Shown here: piece by piece, positions 25,340 through 34,262 of the stretch
Layout: each line of letters begins with the position of its first letter
Position numbering within the stretch: the first letter of the stretch is position 1
Assembly: GCF_006546825.1 (NCBI RefSeq)
Contig: NZ_VICC01000011.1
Coordinates: forward strand, 32,168-96,167
From: Actinomyces oris
Lineage (GTDB): Bacteria; Actinomycetota; Actinomycetes; Actinomycetales; Actinomycetaceae
DNA: 64,000 nucleotides
Reading direction: 5' to 3'
The notes under the pieces: generated by a model
The model's input: the letters and a program-made list of their open reading frames with translations, nothing else
Told to the model about the DNA's origin: nothing
The model's database searches: none
Made by a program: the position numbers and the translations under genes

Positions 25340-26848
25340 TTGACCATCTCACTGACTGAGTCGCCCCTGGCCCCCGACTACGACCGCTCCGCCATGACCA
25401 CCGGGATCGTCCACATCGGTGTGGGCGGCTTCCACCGCGCCCACGAGGCCGCCTACCTCGACAGGCTCATGCGCCGGCGCGCCGGGGCCGGCGGCGGAGC
25501 AGCCGCCGCAGCGGGCGGATCCTGCCTGGAGTGGGGGATCTGCGGCGTCGGCCTGTTGCCCGGGGACACCCGGATGCGTGACGTGCTGACGACTCAGGAC
25601 CACCTCTACACCCTGCTGCTCAAGCATCCCGGTGGGCTGCGCGATCCAGCGGTCATCGGCTCGATCCACGACTACCTCTTCGCCCCCGACGACCCCGAGG
25701 TCGTCCTGGCCCTCCTGAGCGCGCCGACCACCCGGATCGTCTCGCTGACGGTCACCGAGGGCGGCTACAACGTTGACGATGCCACCGCCGCGTTCCGCAC
25801 TGAGGCGCCCGGAGCCGTCCACGACGCCGAGCACCCGGGCGAGCCGACGACCGCCTTCGGTTACATCGTTGAGGCGCTGAGGCGGCGTCGGGAGGCGGGA
25901 ATCGCTCCGCTGACGGTCATGAGCTGCGACAACCTGCCCGGTAACGGAAAGGTGGCCCGCACGGCAGTGGTCTCCCAGGCCGCGATGAGCGACCCTGAGC
26001 TGGCGGACTGGATCGACGGGAACGTCGCCTTCCCCAGCTGCATGGTGGACCGCATCACCCCGCGCACCACGCGGGCCGACGTCGCCGAGCTGCAACGGGC
26101 ACTCGGTGTCGAGGACGCCTGGCCGGTGGTCAGCGAGCCCTTCACCCAGTGGGTGATCGAGGACGACTTCCCCGCCGGGCGGCCCCCGTGGGAGGAGGTC
26201 GGGGTGCAGATGGTCGACGACGTCGTCCCCTACGAACTCATGAAGCTGCGTCTGCTCAACGCCTCCCACCAGGGGCTGGCCCACTGGGGGCGCCTGCTGG
26301 GAATCGAGTATGCGCACGAGGCCGCAGCCGATGCGGACATCGCCGCCTGGGTGAGGGCCTATCTTGAGCGCGAGGCGCGGGCCACTCTGCGCTCGGTGCC
26401 GGGGATCAACCTGGACGACTACATCAGCACGCTCTTCAAACGCTTCACCAACGAGGCGATCGCAGACACTCTCTCCCGCCTGGCGCAGGACGCCTCCAGC
26501 CGGATGCCGAAGTTCGTCCTGGGCACGGTGCGCGACAACCTCACCGCCGGCGGGCCGATCCGTCTGGGGACCGCGATGGTGGCGGCCTGGGCGCTGGGCG
26601 ATGAGGGCGTCGACGAGAACGGCAAGACGATCGCCATCGACGACCCGCTGGCCGACGAGCTGCTGCTCCTGGCCGCCGCACAGAAGTCCGGCCACGAGAC
26701 GGCCTTCATCTCCCACGAGGGCGTCTTCGGGGACCTGGCGACCAACGAGCGCTTCCGACGCACCTTTGTCGAGGAGCTCGAGGCCCTGCGGCGCCAGGGG
26801 GCGCGGGCGCGTCTGCGCGCCCTGGCCGGCCGCACCCGGGCGGCCTAG
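25340..26848 (+). CDS. Mannitol dehydrogenase-family oxidoreductase
   Basis: This is a long-chain NAD-dependent polyol dehydrogenase of 502 residues, converting mannitol (or a related polyol or hexonate) to the keto sugar. The Rossmann segment IVHIGVGGFHRAHEAAYLDRL is at the N-terminus. FPSCMVDRITP and KLRLLNASHQGLAHWG (the catalytic Lys and the Asn/His of the family) are in the C-terminal half. The start is inferred as TTG 25340: AAAGGA stands upstream, as in glpK, and the length matches family members (about 490). An upstream in-frame extension of 61 codons overlaps the lldG terminator and is rejected. No transporter or kinase for a polyol is adjacent, so the exact substrate is open. Confidence 0.88.
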   Translation: MTISLTESPLAPDYDRSAMTTGIVHIGVGGFHRAHEAAYLDRLMRRRAGAGGGAAAAAGGSCLEWGICGVGLLPGDTRMRDVLTTQDHLYTLLLKHPGGLRDPAVIGSIHDYLFAPDDPEVVLALLSAPTTRIVSLTVTEGGYNVDDATAAFRTEAPGAVHDAEHPGEPTTAFGYIVEALRRRREAGIAPLTVMSCDNLPGNGKVARTAVVSQAAMSDPELADWIDGNVAFPSCMVDRITPRTTRADVAELQRALGVEDAWPVVSEPFTQWVIEDDFPAGRPPWEEVGVQMVDDVVPYELMKLRLLNASHQGLAHWGRLLGIEYAHEAAADADIAAWVRAYLEREARATLRSVPGINLDDYISTLFKRFTNEAIADTLSRLAQDASSRMPKFVLGTVRDNLTAGGPIRLGTAMVAAWALGDEGVDENGKTIAIDDPLADELLLLAAAQKSGHETAFISHEGVFGDLATNERFRRTFVEELEALRRQGARARLRALAGRTRAA

Positions 26849-27311
26849 CCCGGGCTGTCGGCCCTGTCGTCGTCCTGCGCTGTCGTTCCCCGCCGTCGTC
26901 CTGCGGTCGGGGACATCCTGCGCGCCCGGGGACGTGCCGCTCCCGGCGGGGACATCGCGCGCGTACGGGGACATTTTCTTCCAGCCGGGGACGTCCTGCG
27001 CGTTCGGGGACGGGATTGCTGTCCCCGACGGCGTCGAATGCCCCTGGCCGGAACAAGACGCACCCGGCCGCGTGGATTGTCCCCGCCATCGAGCAGACGC
27101 CACCGCACCGGAGAGACTGGCGCCTCGCAGAAATTGCGAATCTCTCCCTCCCGTTAGACGGATTGCTTAGGCTTACCTTGCTTCGGTGACTTTTGTCCCA
27201 TAGCATGAGGTGGTTCGTGGACCTCAGTGCCGGCCACGGGGGCCGGTCGCCTCCCACGAGCACTCCGCGCCGCGCGGAGCGTCCAGAATCCGACTCACCG
27301 ATGAGGTTCCT
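26849..27311 (+). other. Intergenic region before lldD with a periodic GGGGAC array
   Basis: No gene is present. The first half is a degenerate tandem array (26909-27026). The second half is AT-richer near 27125-27200, where the lldD promoter is expected; TAGGCT at 27168-27173 is a possible -10. Confidence 0.5.
26909..27026. repeat. Array of six GGGGAC units at 19-20 bp period
   Basis: GGGGAC begins at 26909, 26928, 26948, 26967, 26987 and 27006, spacing 19, 20, 19, 20 and 19 bp, and a reverse GTCCCC lies at 27021. Units share a loose consensus GGGGACrTCCTGCGCG. Two turns of B-DNA per unit would put all sites on one helix face. Confidence 0.8.
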
Positions 27312-28580
27312 ATGGTCAAGCGCCAGCTGCCCAACCCGAGCGAGATCTTCGAGCTGCTCCACTTCAAGACGCCCGAGCTCAACCCCAGGCGTCGCCGCCT
27401 CGACGCCGCACTGACCACCTGGGACCTGCGCAAGATCGCCAAGCGCCGCACTCCGGCCGCGGCCTTCGACTACACCGACGGCGCCGCCGAGGGTGAGGTC
27501 TCCCTGCGCCGCGCCCGCCAGGCCTTCCGCGACATCGAGTTCCACCCCGACATCCTGCGCCCGGCCATCGACGTCGACACCTCCTGCGAAATCCTGGGCG
27601 GGCGCTCTTCCATGCCCTTCGGTATCGCGCCCACCGGCTTCACCCGCCTCATGCAGACCGAGGGCGAGGTCGCCGGGGCCGGGGCCGCCGGCGCCGCCGG
27701 GATCCCCTTCACCCTGTCCACGCTGGGCACCACCTCCATCGAGGACGTCAAGGCCGCCAACCCCCACGGGCGCAACTGGTTCCAGCTCTACGTCATGCGC
27801 CAGCGCGAGATCTCCTACGGGCTGGTCGAGCGCGCCGCGGCCGCCGGCTTCGACACCCTCATGTTCACCGTGGACACCCCCGTGGCCGGGGCCCGCCTGC
27901 GCGACAAGCGCAACGGCTTCTCCATCCCGCCCCAGATCACCGCCGGCACCGTCCTCAACGCGATCCCCCGCCCGTGGTGGTGGTTCGACTTCCTGACCAC
28001 GCCCAAGCTGGAGTTCGCCTCCCTGAAGTCCACCGGCGGCACCGTGGGCGAGCTGCTCGACAACGCCATGGACCCCACCATCAGCGACGAGGACCTCAAG
28101 GTCATCCGCTCGATGTGGCCGGGCAAGATCGTCATCAAGGGTGTCCAGACGGTGGAGGACTCCAAGCGCCTCATCGACCTGGGCGTCGACGGCGTCCTGC
28201 TGTCCAACCACGGTGGGCGCCAGCTCGACCGCGCCCCCGTCCCCTTCCGCCTCCTGCCCGAGGTGGTCCGCGAGGTCGGCAAGGACGCCACGATCATGGT
28301 GGACACCGGCATCATGAACGGCGCCGACGTCGTGGCCGCCGTCGCCCTGGGCGCCAAGTTCGGGCTCGTGGGCCGCGCCTACCTCTACGGACTCATGGCC
28401 GGCGGGCGCGAGGGCGTGGACCGCATGATCGAGATCCTCTCCGACGAGGTCATCCGCACCATGAAGCTCCTGGGAGTCTCCAGCCTGGACGAGCTCGAGC
28501 CGCGCCACGTCACCCAGCTGACCCGCCTGACCCCGGTGCGCCCGAACGTCAAGGCCGCAGCCGACGCCCTGGCCCGCTGA
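27312..28580 (+). CDS. lldD: FMN-dependent L-lactate dehydrogenase LldD
   Basis: This enzyme oxidises L-lactate to pyruvate with FMN at the membrane, alongside the Fe-S LldEFG system encoded upstream. The 422-residue alpha-hydroxy-acid oxidase contains [13 protein letters not shown] (FMN loop), [33 protein letters not shown] (catalytic Lys strand), [11 protein letters not shown] with the active-site His300 and Arg303, and [18 protein letters not shown]. The ATG at 27312 has GAGG five bases upstream. It is followed by a perfect 15-bp terminator stem. An alternative substrate (another 2-hydroxy acid) is possible. Confidence 0.93.
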   Translation: MVKRQLPNPSEIFELLHFKTPELNPRRRRLDAALTTWDLRKIAKRRTPAAAFDYTDGAAEGEVSLRRARQAFRDIEFHPDILRPAIDVDTSCEILGGRSSMPFGIAPTGFTRLMQTEGEVAGAGAAGAAGIPFTLSTLGTTSIEDVKAANPHGRNWFQLYVMRQREISYGLVERAAAAGFDTLMFTVDTPVAGARLRDKRNGFSIPPQITAGTVLNAIPRPWWWFDFLTTPKLEFASLKSTGGTVGELLDNAMDPTISDEDLKVIRSMWPGKIVIKGVQTVEDSKRLIDLGVDGVLLSNHGGRQLDRAPVPFRLLPEVVREVGKDATIMVDTGIMNGADVVAAVALGAKFGLVGRAYLYGLMAGGREGVDRMIEILSDEVIRTMKLLGVSSLDELEPRHVTQLTRLTPVRPNVKAAADALAR

Positions 28581-28891
28581 GGGCCCCGGCCCGCGCAGTC
28601 CTACCGACCTGCCCCTCCGCGCGTCGTCGGAGGAGTCCCCGTCATCCGCCCAGTGCGGCGGTACCCGGCGGCCCCGGAGAAGAGACCCCCTGCGGTCCTC
28701 TCCGGGGCCGCCGTCGTCTGGCCAAGAACCGGAAGCATGCCGGAAACAGGCCGGGCGCTATGGTCTGGGCACCATCACTTCTGACCTCGGCGACAGGTCT
28801 GTGCCCCTCACGTCAGACGGAGCACCCGGCGCCCTGGATCACCCCTGCGGCCGGCCCCGAGTGGCCACCGCCCCGAGGAAGGGACAGCGCC
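28581..28891 (+). other. Intergenic region between lldD and the first POT gene
   Basis: It contains the lldD terminator at 28666-28713 and about 170 bp of leader with no further recognised element. Confidence 0.5.
28666..28713 (+). terminator. Hairpin terminator after lldD
   Basis: A perfect 15-bp stem (28666-28680 with 28699-28713) has an 18-nt loop that itself contains a GACC/GGTC pair. Confidence 0.85.
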
Positions 28892-30535
28892 ATGGCACAG
28901 ACCGAGTCCGATTCGACGTCAGGCCCGATGTCAGACTCGACATCCGGCCCAACGTCAGCCGCCACGACGGCGGTCAACGAGCGCGAGGACAGGTTGGCCG
29001 GGCCCGGCCGCCTCATCTCCAGCCGGTGGCGGCCCCGCAGCCTGCGCACGACGCCGTCGAGGCAGGACCGGGGGCTGTTCGGCCACCCCCGCGGACTGCC
29101 CTGGATGCTCAACGTGGAGATGTGGGAACGCTTCTCCTACTACGGGATGCGCGCCATCCTGCTGTACTTCATCACCGACACGGTCGCCCGCGGCGGCCTG
29201 GGCCTGAGCGAGACCAGCGGACAGGTCGTCATCGCGCTCTACGGCATGGCCGTCTACTTCCTGGCCATCCCCGGCGGTATCTTCGCCGACCGCATCATCG
29301 GGCCATGGCTGTCCACCCTCTACGGCGGCGTCGTCATCATGGCCGGGCACATCTGCCTGACCATCCCCAGCACCGTAACCTCCTGGACGGGGATCGTGCT
29401 GGTCGCTGTCGGAACCGGCTTCATCAAACCGAACCTGACGACCATCGTCGGCGGCCTCTACGACGACGATGACATCCGGCGCGACGCCGGATTCCAGCTG
29501 TTCTACATGTCCATCAACGTCGGCGCCTTCGCCTCTCCCCTGCTGACCGGCTGGCTGCGCGAGCACTACGGCTACCACGCCGGCTTCTCCTCGGCCGCCG
29601 TCGGGATGGCCTTCGCCCTGGGCGCCTTCATCTACGGCCGCCACAAACTCTCCGCCTTCGCCTTCACCGTCCCCAACCCCATCCGACCGGAAGAGCGCCG
29701 GCGGCTGCTGCTGGGAACCCTCGGCGTCCTGGTCGCCGTCGGCGCTGTCGTGGCCGCTCTGAAGGCGATCACCGGAAACCTGGTGACCACCGTCGCCACG
29801 GCGGGCCTGCTCGTGCCGGTCGGTGCGGCCGTGGCCTACTTCGTGGTCATGTTCCGTTCCCCGAAGGTCTCCGCCCCTGAGCGCACGCACCTGCGCGCCT
29901 ACATCCCCCTGTGGATCGGCGCGGTCCTGTTCTTCATGATTACCGAGCAGGCGGCCGGCAAGATGGCCACCTTCGCCGACTCCAACACGGATCTGCGGCT
30001 GCCCCTGTTCGGCTGGTCGATCACCGCGGAGGCCTATCAGTCGGTCAACCCCGCGGCGATCGTGATCCTGGCCCCGCTGATCGGCATGCTCTTCACCCGG
30101 AGGGCGGGCCGGTTCCCCTCCACCATCATGAAGTTCGTCATCGCGGTGGTCATCGTGGGGCTCTCGGCGCTCATGCTGGGCTACGGCTTCCAGATCTGGC
30201 CGGGTGGGCAGGACCTGTCCCCCTGGTGGTTCCTGGCACTGGTCTACGTCATCCAGACCGTCGCCGAGCTCTTCCTGACCCCGGTCGGCCTGGCCACGAC
30301 GACCGCCCTGGCCCCCAAGAGCTTCGCCTCCCAGGCGATGGGGCTGTGGTGGCTCAGCGTCGCCACCGGGCAGGGCGTGGCCGGCTTCGTCATCGCCCAG
30401 ACCGAGAACGCCTCCGACGCCACCTACTACTACGGCCTGGGCGCGGCCACGCTGCTCATGGCCCTGGTGCTGTTCGCCGTCGCCCCGTGGACGCAGCGGC
30501 AGATGGCCGACGTCGAGGTCGCCGTGCAGGACTAG
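28892..30535 (+). CDS. POT-family peptide/proton symporter, copy 1
   Basis: This is a proton-dependent oligopeptide transporter (PTR2/POT, major facilitator superfamily), 547 residues with 14 predicted helices. The family proton-coupling motif E-xx-ERFxYYG is present (VEMWERFSYYG), as are FYMSINVGAFASPLLTGWLREHYGYHAGF and the late FLTPVGLATTTALAPKS segment. The first 40 residues are a Ser/Thr/Asp-rich disordered tail absent from copy 2. The ATG at 28892 follows AGGAAGGGA. Copy 2 lies 304 bp downstream with very similar sequence from RTTPSxxDRGLFGHPRGLPWML onward, so this is a recent tandem duplication. Substrate is probably di- and tripeptides. Confidence 0.92.
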   Translation: MAQTESDSTSGPMSDSTSGPTSAATTAVNEREDRLAGPGRLISSRWRPRSLRTTPSRQDRGLFGHPRGLPWMLNVEMWERFSYYGMRAILLYFITDTVARGGLGLSETSGQVVIALYGMAVYFLAIPGGIFADRIIGPWLSTLYGGVVIMAGHICLTIPSTVTSWTGIVLVAVGTGFIKPNLTTIVGGLYDDDDIRRDAGFQLFYMSINVGAFASPLLTGWLREHYGYHAGFSSAAVGMAFALGAFIYGRHKLSAFAFTVPNPIRPEERRRLLLGTLGVLVAVGAVVAALKAITGNLVTTVATAGLLVPVGAAVAYFVVMFRSPKVSAPERTHLRAYIPLWIGAVLFFMITEQAAGKMATFADSNTDLRLPLFGWSITAEAYQSVNPAAIVILAPLIGMLFTRRAGRFPSTIMKFVIAVVIVGLSALMLGYGFQIWPGGQDLSPWWFLALVYVIQTVAELFLTPVGLATTTALAPKSFASQAMGLWWLSVATGQGVAGFVIAQTENASDATYYYGLGAATLLMALVLFAVAPWTQRQMADVEVAVQD

Positions 30536-30839
30536 GAGCGCCTGGACGAGCCGCACCTGGAGCGCCACGAGTTCGTAGGTTAGCCCTCGGAGTCGTAGGT
30601 TCAACGCACGATGCCGCGGACTAACCTACGACCGCGAGGCGCGGCTGCCGCCGATGGGTCCCAGAGGGGGCAATGAGCGTCCCCGACTCGCCGACCTCAT
30701 GGGCCGCTTCGCTCAGCCGCCTTCACGTTCTCCCAAAATCACCTCACGGTCGGGGTAGGGTGCATGGGTACCTGTGGTTCGTGCCGGACACTGACGGTCC
30801 GGCGGCACGCCTCACCTGACCACAGGAAGGGAGAGTCTC
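30536..30839 (+). other. Intergenic region between the two POT genes
   Basis: It contains repeat copy 2 of the TCGTAGGTTA family (30573-30631) and, near 30777-30810, a GTGCCGG/CCGGCGGCAC dyad shortly before the ribosome site of the second gene. Confidence 0.5.
30573..30631. repeat. TCGTAGGTTA-family intergenic inverted repeat, copy 2
   Basis: TCGTAGGTTA (30573-30582) pairs with TAACCTACGA (30622-30631); a second direct half, TCGTAGGTT, lies at 30593-30601. It is located just after the first POT gene and may serve as terminator. Confidence 0.65.
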
Positions 30840-32411
30840 ATGTCAACGACCCCGACTCCCGTCGAGGACGATCTCGATACTGGTCGGATGATCGCCAGTC
30901 GGTGGCGACCCGCCACCCTCCGCACGACGCCGTCGAAGGAGGACCGGGGGCTGTTCGGCCACCCCCGGGGCCTGCCCTGGATGCTCAACGTGGAGATGTG
31001 GGAACGCTTCTCCTACTACGGCATGCGTGCCATCCTGCTGTACTTCATCACCGACACCGTGGCCCGCGGCGGCCTGGGACTGAGCGCCAACTCCGGGCAG
31101 GTCATCCTGGCCTCCTACAGTGCGGCCGTCTACCTTCTGGCCATCCCCGGAGGCATCTTCGCCGACCGCATCATCGGACCGTGGCTGTCCACCCTCTACG
31201 GCGGCCTGGTCATCATGGCGGGCCACATCTGTCTGTCCATCCCCACGCCCGCGCTCTCGTGGACGGGGATCGTGCTGGTGGCCGTGGGCACCGGTTTCAT
31301 CAAGCCGAACCTGTCCACAATCGTCGGGGGTCTCTACGATGACGACGACCCGCGACGCGACGCCGGATTCCAGCTGTTCTACATGTCGGTCAACCTCGGA
31401 TCACTGGCGTCTCCGCTGGTGACCGGCTGGCTGCGCGAGCACTACGGCTACCACGCCGGCTTCTTCTCGGCCGCCGTCGGCATGGGGGTGGCCCTGATCG
31501 CCTTCATCTACGGCCGCCACAAGCTCTCCGCCTTCGCCTTCACCGTCCCGAGCCCCATCCGTCCCCAGGAGCGCCGGAGATTCGTACTCGCCTCGTTCCT
31601 GACCGTGGTGGCCGCGGCCGCACTCGTCGCGGCCCTCAGCGCCCTGACCGGGAGCCTGCTCGACGCCATCTCCGCGACCATGCTCATCATCCCGGCCGGT
31701 GCCGCCCTGGGCTACTTCGTCCTCATGTTCCGCTCCCCCAAGGTCACGGCCCGCGAGCGCACGCACCTGCGCGCCTACATCCCCCTGTGGATCGGCGCGG
31801 TCCTGTTCTTCATGATCTCCGAGCAGGCGGCCGGCAAGATGGCCACCTTCGCCAAGGACAACACCGACGGCCGTATCCCGTGGCTCGGCTGGGCCATCAC
31901 CCCCGAGACCTACCAGTCCATCAACCCGGCCACGATCGTGATCCTGGCACCATTCATCGGATGGCTCTTCACCCGGCGGGCGGGCCGGTTCCCCTCCACC
32001 ATCATGAAGTTCGCGATCTCGGTGCTCATCATCGGGGGATCGGCCTTCATCCTGGGCTACGGCTTCCAGACCTGGACCGGCGGTGCGAAGCTGTCCCCCT
32101 GGTGGTTCCTGGCCGTGGTCTTCATCATCCAGACCGTCGCCGAGCTCTTCCTGTCCCCGGTGGGGCTGTCCACGACGTCGGCGCTGGCACCCAAGAGCTT
32201 CGCCTCCCAGACAATGAGCCTATGGCTGCTGACGACGGCCACCGGCCAGGGCCTGGCCGGCTTCATCATCTCCAGGACGGAGCACGTCGCGAACTCCACC
32301 TACTACTACGGCCTGGGCGTCGTCACGGTCGCCGTGGCCATCATCCTGTTCGTCGTCGCCCCGTGGACGGAGCGGAAGATGGCCGACGTCGGGGTCACCT
32401 CCCAGGACTAG
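30840..32411 (+). CDS. POT-family peptide/proton symporter, copy 2
   Basis: This 523-residue paralogue of the preceding gene has a shorter N-terminal tail. It has the same E-xx-ERFxYYG motif, and long stretches are identical to copy 1 (for example GLFGHPRGLPWMLNVEMWE and YGRHKLSAFAFTVP). Divergence is concentrated in the middle loop between helices 6 and 9. AGGAAGGGAG precedes the ATG. Having two differing copies suggests different peptide preference or dosage; this is inference. Confidence 0.92.
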   Translation: MSTTPTPVEDDLDTGRMIASRWRPATLRTTPSKEDRGLFGHPRGLPWMLNVEMWERFSYYGMRAILLYFITDTVARGGLGLSANSGQVILASYSAAVYLLAIPGGIFADRIIGPWLSTLYGGLVIMAGHICLSIPTPALSWTGIVLVAVGTGFIKPNLSTIVGGLYDDDDPRRDAGFQLFYMSVNLGSLASPLVTGWLREHYGYHAGFFSAAVGMGVALIAFIYGRHKLSAFAFTVPSPIRPQERRRFVLASFLTVVAAAALVAALSALTGSLLDAISATMLIIPAGAALGYFVLMFRSPKVTARERTHLRAYIPLWIGAVLFFMISEQAAGKMATFAKDNTDGRIPWLGWAITPETYQSINPATIVILAPFIGWLFTRRAGRFPSTIMKFAISVLIIGGSAFILGYGFQTWTGGAKLSPWWFLAVVFIIQTVAELFLSPVGLSTTSALAPKSFASQTMSLWLLTTATGQGLAGFIISRTEHVANSTYYYGLGVVTVAVAIILFVVAPWTERKMADVGVTSQD

Positions 32412-32440
32412 TTCGCAGGACTAGACACGGCTAGGCCGCC

Positions 32441-32511
32441 GTGCGGTCGTAGGTTACGTCTCGGGTTCGTAGGTTCAGGGCACGACCGCGAGGGTTAACC
32501 TACGACCGCAC
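32441..32511. repeat. TCGTAGGTTA-family intergenic inverted repeat, copy 3
   Basis: The arms form a perfect 16-bp inverted repeat: GTGCGGTCGTAGGTTA (32441-32456) with its complement at 32496-32511. A third direct unit (TTCGTAGGTTC) lies between. This is the longest match in the family and follows the second POT gene. Confidence 0.75.
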
Positions 32512-32560
32512 ACCTCCGACTGCCGCCGGCGGGCCAGCGAGGACGAAGAAGGAGACCGCC

Positions 32561-33067
32561 GTGAAGGACTACTCCTCCGGCGAGGAGCTCATCGCGGAGA
32601 TCCGCAAGCGCGCTGAGCTGTTCATCGCCGAGTTCGACGACGTCCCCGCCTCCGGGCTCCACACGCTCAAGGACGGGGTGGACCGCACGCCGGCGCAGAT
32701 GCTCGCCTACCAGCTGGGGTGGATGGACCTGCTGCTGGGCTGGGAGCGTGATGAGCGGGCGGGGTGCGAGGTGGTCACGCCCGCGCCCGGCTACCGGTGG
32801 AACCGGCTCGGCGATCTCTACAGCGCCTTCTACGAGCAGTGGCGTGACGCCTCACTGCCCCAGCTCCAGGAGACCTTTCGGGACAGGGTCAACGACGTCG
32901 TCGCCCTTGTGGCATCGCTGAGCCGGGAGGAGCTCTTCACCTCCGGGCAGCGGGCGTGGGCCTCCTCGACACCGTCGGCCTGGCCGGTGGCCAAGTGGGT
33001 GCATATCAACACCGTGGCACCCTTCACCTCCTTCCGCACGAAGATCCGCGCCTGGAAGCGCGGTTGA
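32561..33067 (+). CDS. ClbS/DfsB-family four-helix protein
   Basis: This 168-residue protein resembles the ClbS/DfsB (DUF1706) family, DinB-like four-helix bundles. ClbS itself opens the colibactin cyclopropane and protects the producer. Recognisable are an opening helix with EELIAEIRKRAELFIAEFD, RTPAQMLAYQLGWMDLLLGWE, the PAPGYRWNRLGDLYSAFYEQW segment and a closing WVHINTVAPFTSFRTKIRAWKR. The start is GTG with GGAG upstream. No colibactin-like gene cluster is present, so the role is probably general electrophile tolerance or unknown. It is convergent with the siderophore-binding gene across a shared terminator. Confidence 0.82.
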   Translation: MKDYSSGEELIAEIRKRAELFIAEFDDVPASGLHTLKDGVDRTPAQMLAYQLGWMDLLLGWERDERAGCEVVTPAPGYRWNRLGDLYSAFYEQWRDASLPQLQETFRDRVNDVVALVASLSREELFTSGQRAWASSTPSAWPVAKWVHINTVAPFTSFRTKIRAWKRG

Positions 33068-33095
33068 GCACTTCCGCCACTCATCCGGACAGGCC

Positions 33096-33146
33096 TCAGA
33101 GACGGGGGTGCCCCGAGCGTACGGCCCGGGGCACCCTTGTCTCTGA
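33096..33146. terminator. Bidirectional hairpin terminator
   Basis: A 20-bp stem (33096-33115 with 33127-33146, two G-T pairs on the plus-strand reading) and an 11-nt loop lie between two convergent genes. Confidence 0.8.
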
Positions 33147-33161
33147 TCGGATCAGGTCGAC

Positions 33162-34262
33162 TCAGGAGGCCTTGGGGTAGGCCTTCTGGACGGCCTCGAG
33201 CATCTCGAGGGCCGAGTAGTAGTCCAGCCGGAAGGACGAGGGCGGCATGTACTGCACCTTGCCGCCGGTCACCGGGGCCGCCGAGCTGAAGGTCTCGTTG
33301 CTGGTGACGGCGTTCTTCGCGGTCTCGTCGGCGGCAATGACCACCCAGTTCTCACCGGTCAGTCCCGCCTGGACATTCTCGGGCGAGAGCTGGACGATGT
33401 CCTTGCGCTCACCCATGGACTGGTCGCCCTTGACGCTGTCGGGGACGGCGGCAATGGTGAAGCCCAGGTCCTTGAGGAGCTGGGCCTGCGGGGCCTCCTC
33501 GGTGAAGGCGTTGGCGCCCTTGGTGCCGTCCCCGGGGACGGTGAAGACGGAGGTCGCCCCCTTCGGGACGGAGATGGCGCTCTTGGCCTTCTCGGCCTTG
33601 GTGGTGTAGTCCTTGACGACGGCGTCGGCCTTGGCCTGGCGGCCGGTGGCCTGCCCCAGGGTCTTGGTGACGTCCTGCCAGGAGTGCGAGCCGTAGTCGA
33701 TGACGAGGACGGGCACCTCGAGCTGGCGCAGGCTCTCGACGACCTTGGCGGCCGAGTCCTGTCCCGTCTTGGCCACGATGATGAGGTCGGGGTTGCTGCC
33801 CGCGACCGTCTGGGCGAGGTTGTCCTCGGTGCCGTCGATGGCCTTGACGCCCTTGTCGGTGGCCTGCTTGGACCACTGGGTGAAGAAGCCGTTGTCGTCG
33901 GTCTTCTCATCCTTCTTCTTGGCCGGCGTCGAGGCGACCACCGGGGCGTCGAGGGCCAGCAGCGATCCGGTCAGGGTCACGGAGGTGGACACGATGCTCT
34001 TGGGCTCGACCTTGATCTCGACGTCGACGCCGTCGTCCCCCTTGATAGTGACCGGCCAAGTGGCCGTGGGGGAGACCGCGGCCGAGGCGGCACCGGAAGC
34101 CCCGGCTGAGGCCGCCCCGGAGGCCCCTGCGGAGCCGGCGGAGGAGGCGGAGGTCGAGCTGTTGGAGGAGCCGCAGGCCACCAGGCCGGTGCTCAGCACC
34201 ATGGCCGCCACGGCGAGGAGGCCCTGCCTCAGGCGGCTGGAGCGCCGCGAGGATGCGTTCAT
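33162..34262 (-). CDS. Iron-siderophore substrate-binding lipoprotein
   Basis: This is the periplasmic-binding-type component of an iron-siderophore ABC importer, 366 residues. A signal peptide ends in the lipobox LVAC with Cys30 as lipidated residue, then a Ser/Ala/Gly-rich linker and a FecB-like two-lobed domain (segments GTEDNLAQTVAGSNPDLIIV, VPVLVIDYGSHSWQDVTKTLG, LSPENVQAG, LDYYSALEMLEAVQKAYPK). It is the last gene of a four-gene minus-strand operon; its ATG overlaps the ATPase stop in ATGA. Siderophore type cannot be told from sequence. Confidence 0.92.
   Translation of the reverse strand: MNASSRRSSRLRQGLLAVAAMVLSTGLVACGSSNSSTSASSAGSAGASGAASAGASGAASAAVSPTATWPVTIKGDDGVDVEIKVEPKSIVSTSVTLTGSLLALDAPVVASTPAKKKDEKTDDNGFFTQWSKQATDKGVKAIDGTEDNLAQTVAGSNPDLIIVAKTGQDSAAKVVESLRQLEVPVLVIDYGSHSWQDVTKTLGQATGRQAKADAVVKDYTTKAEKAKSAISVPKGATSVFTVPGDGTKGANAFTEEAPQAQLLKDLGFTIAAVPDSVKGDQSMGERKDIVQLSPENVQAGLTGENWVVIAADETAKNAVTSNETFSSAAPVTGGKVQYMPPSSFRLDYYSALEMLEAVQKAYPKAS

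Noticed and set aside
26909..27026. CRISPR-like regular spacing
   Set aside because: Unit period is only 19-20 bp with a 6-bp core, no repeat-spacer structure and no cas genes.
27167..27181. Iron-box-like TTAGGCTTACC upstream of lldD
   Set aside because: Matches only one half of the DtxR/IdeR consensus; more likely part of a -10 region.
28955..30604. Open minus-strand frame across the first POT gene
   Set aside because: No family motifs and Gly/His/Asp-rich composition; antisense shadow.
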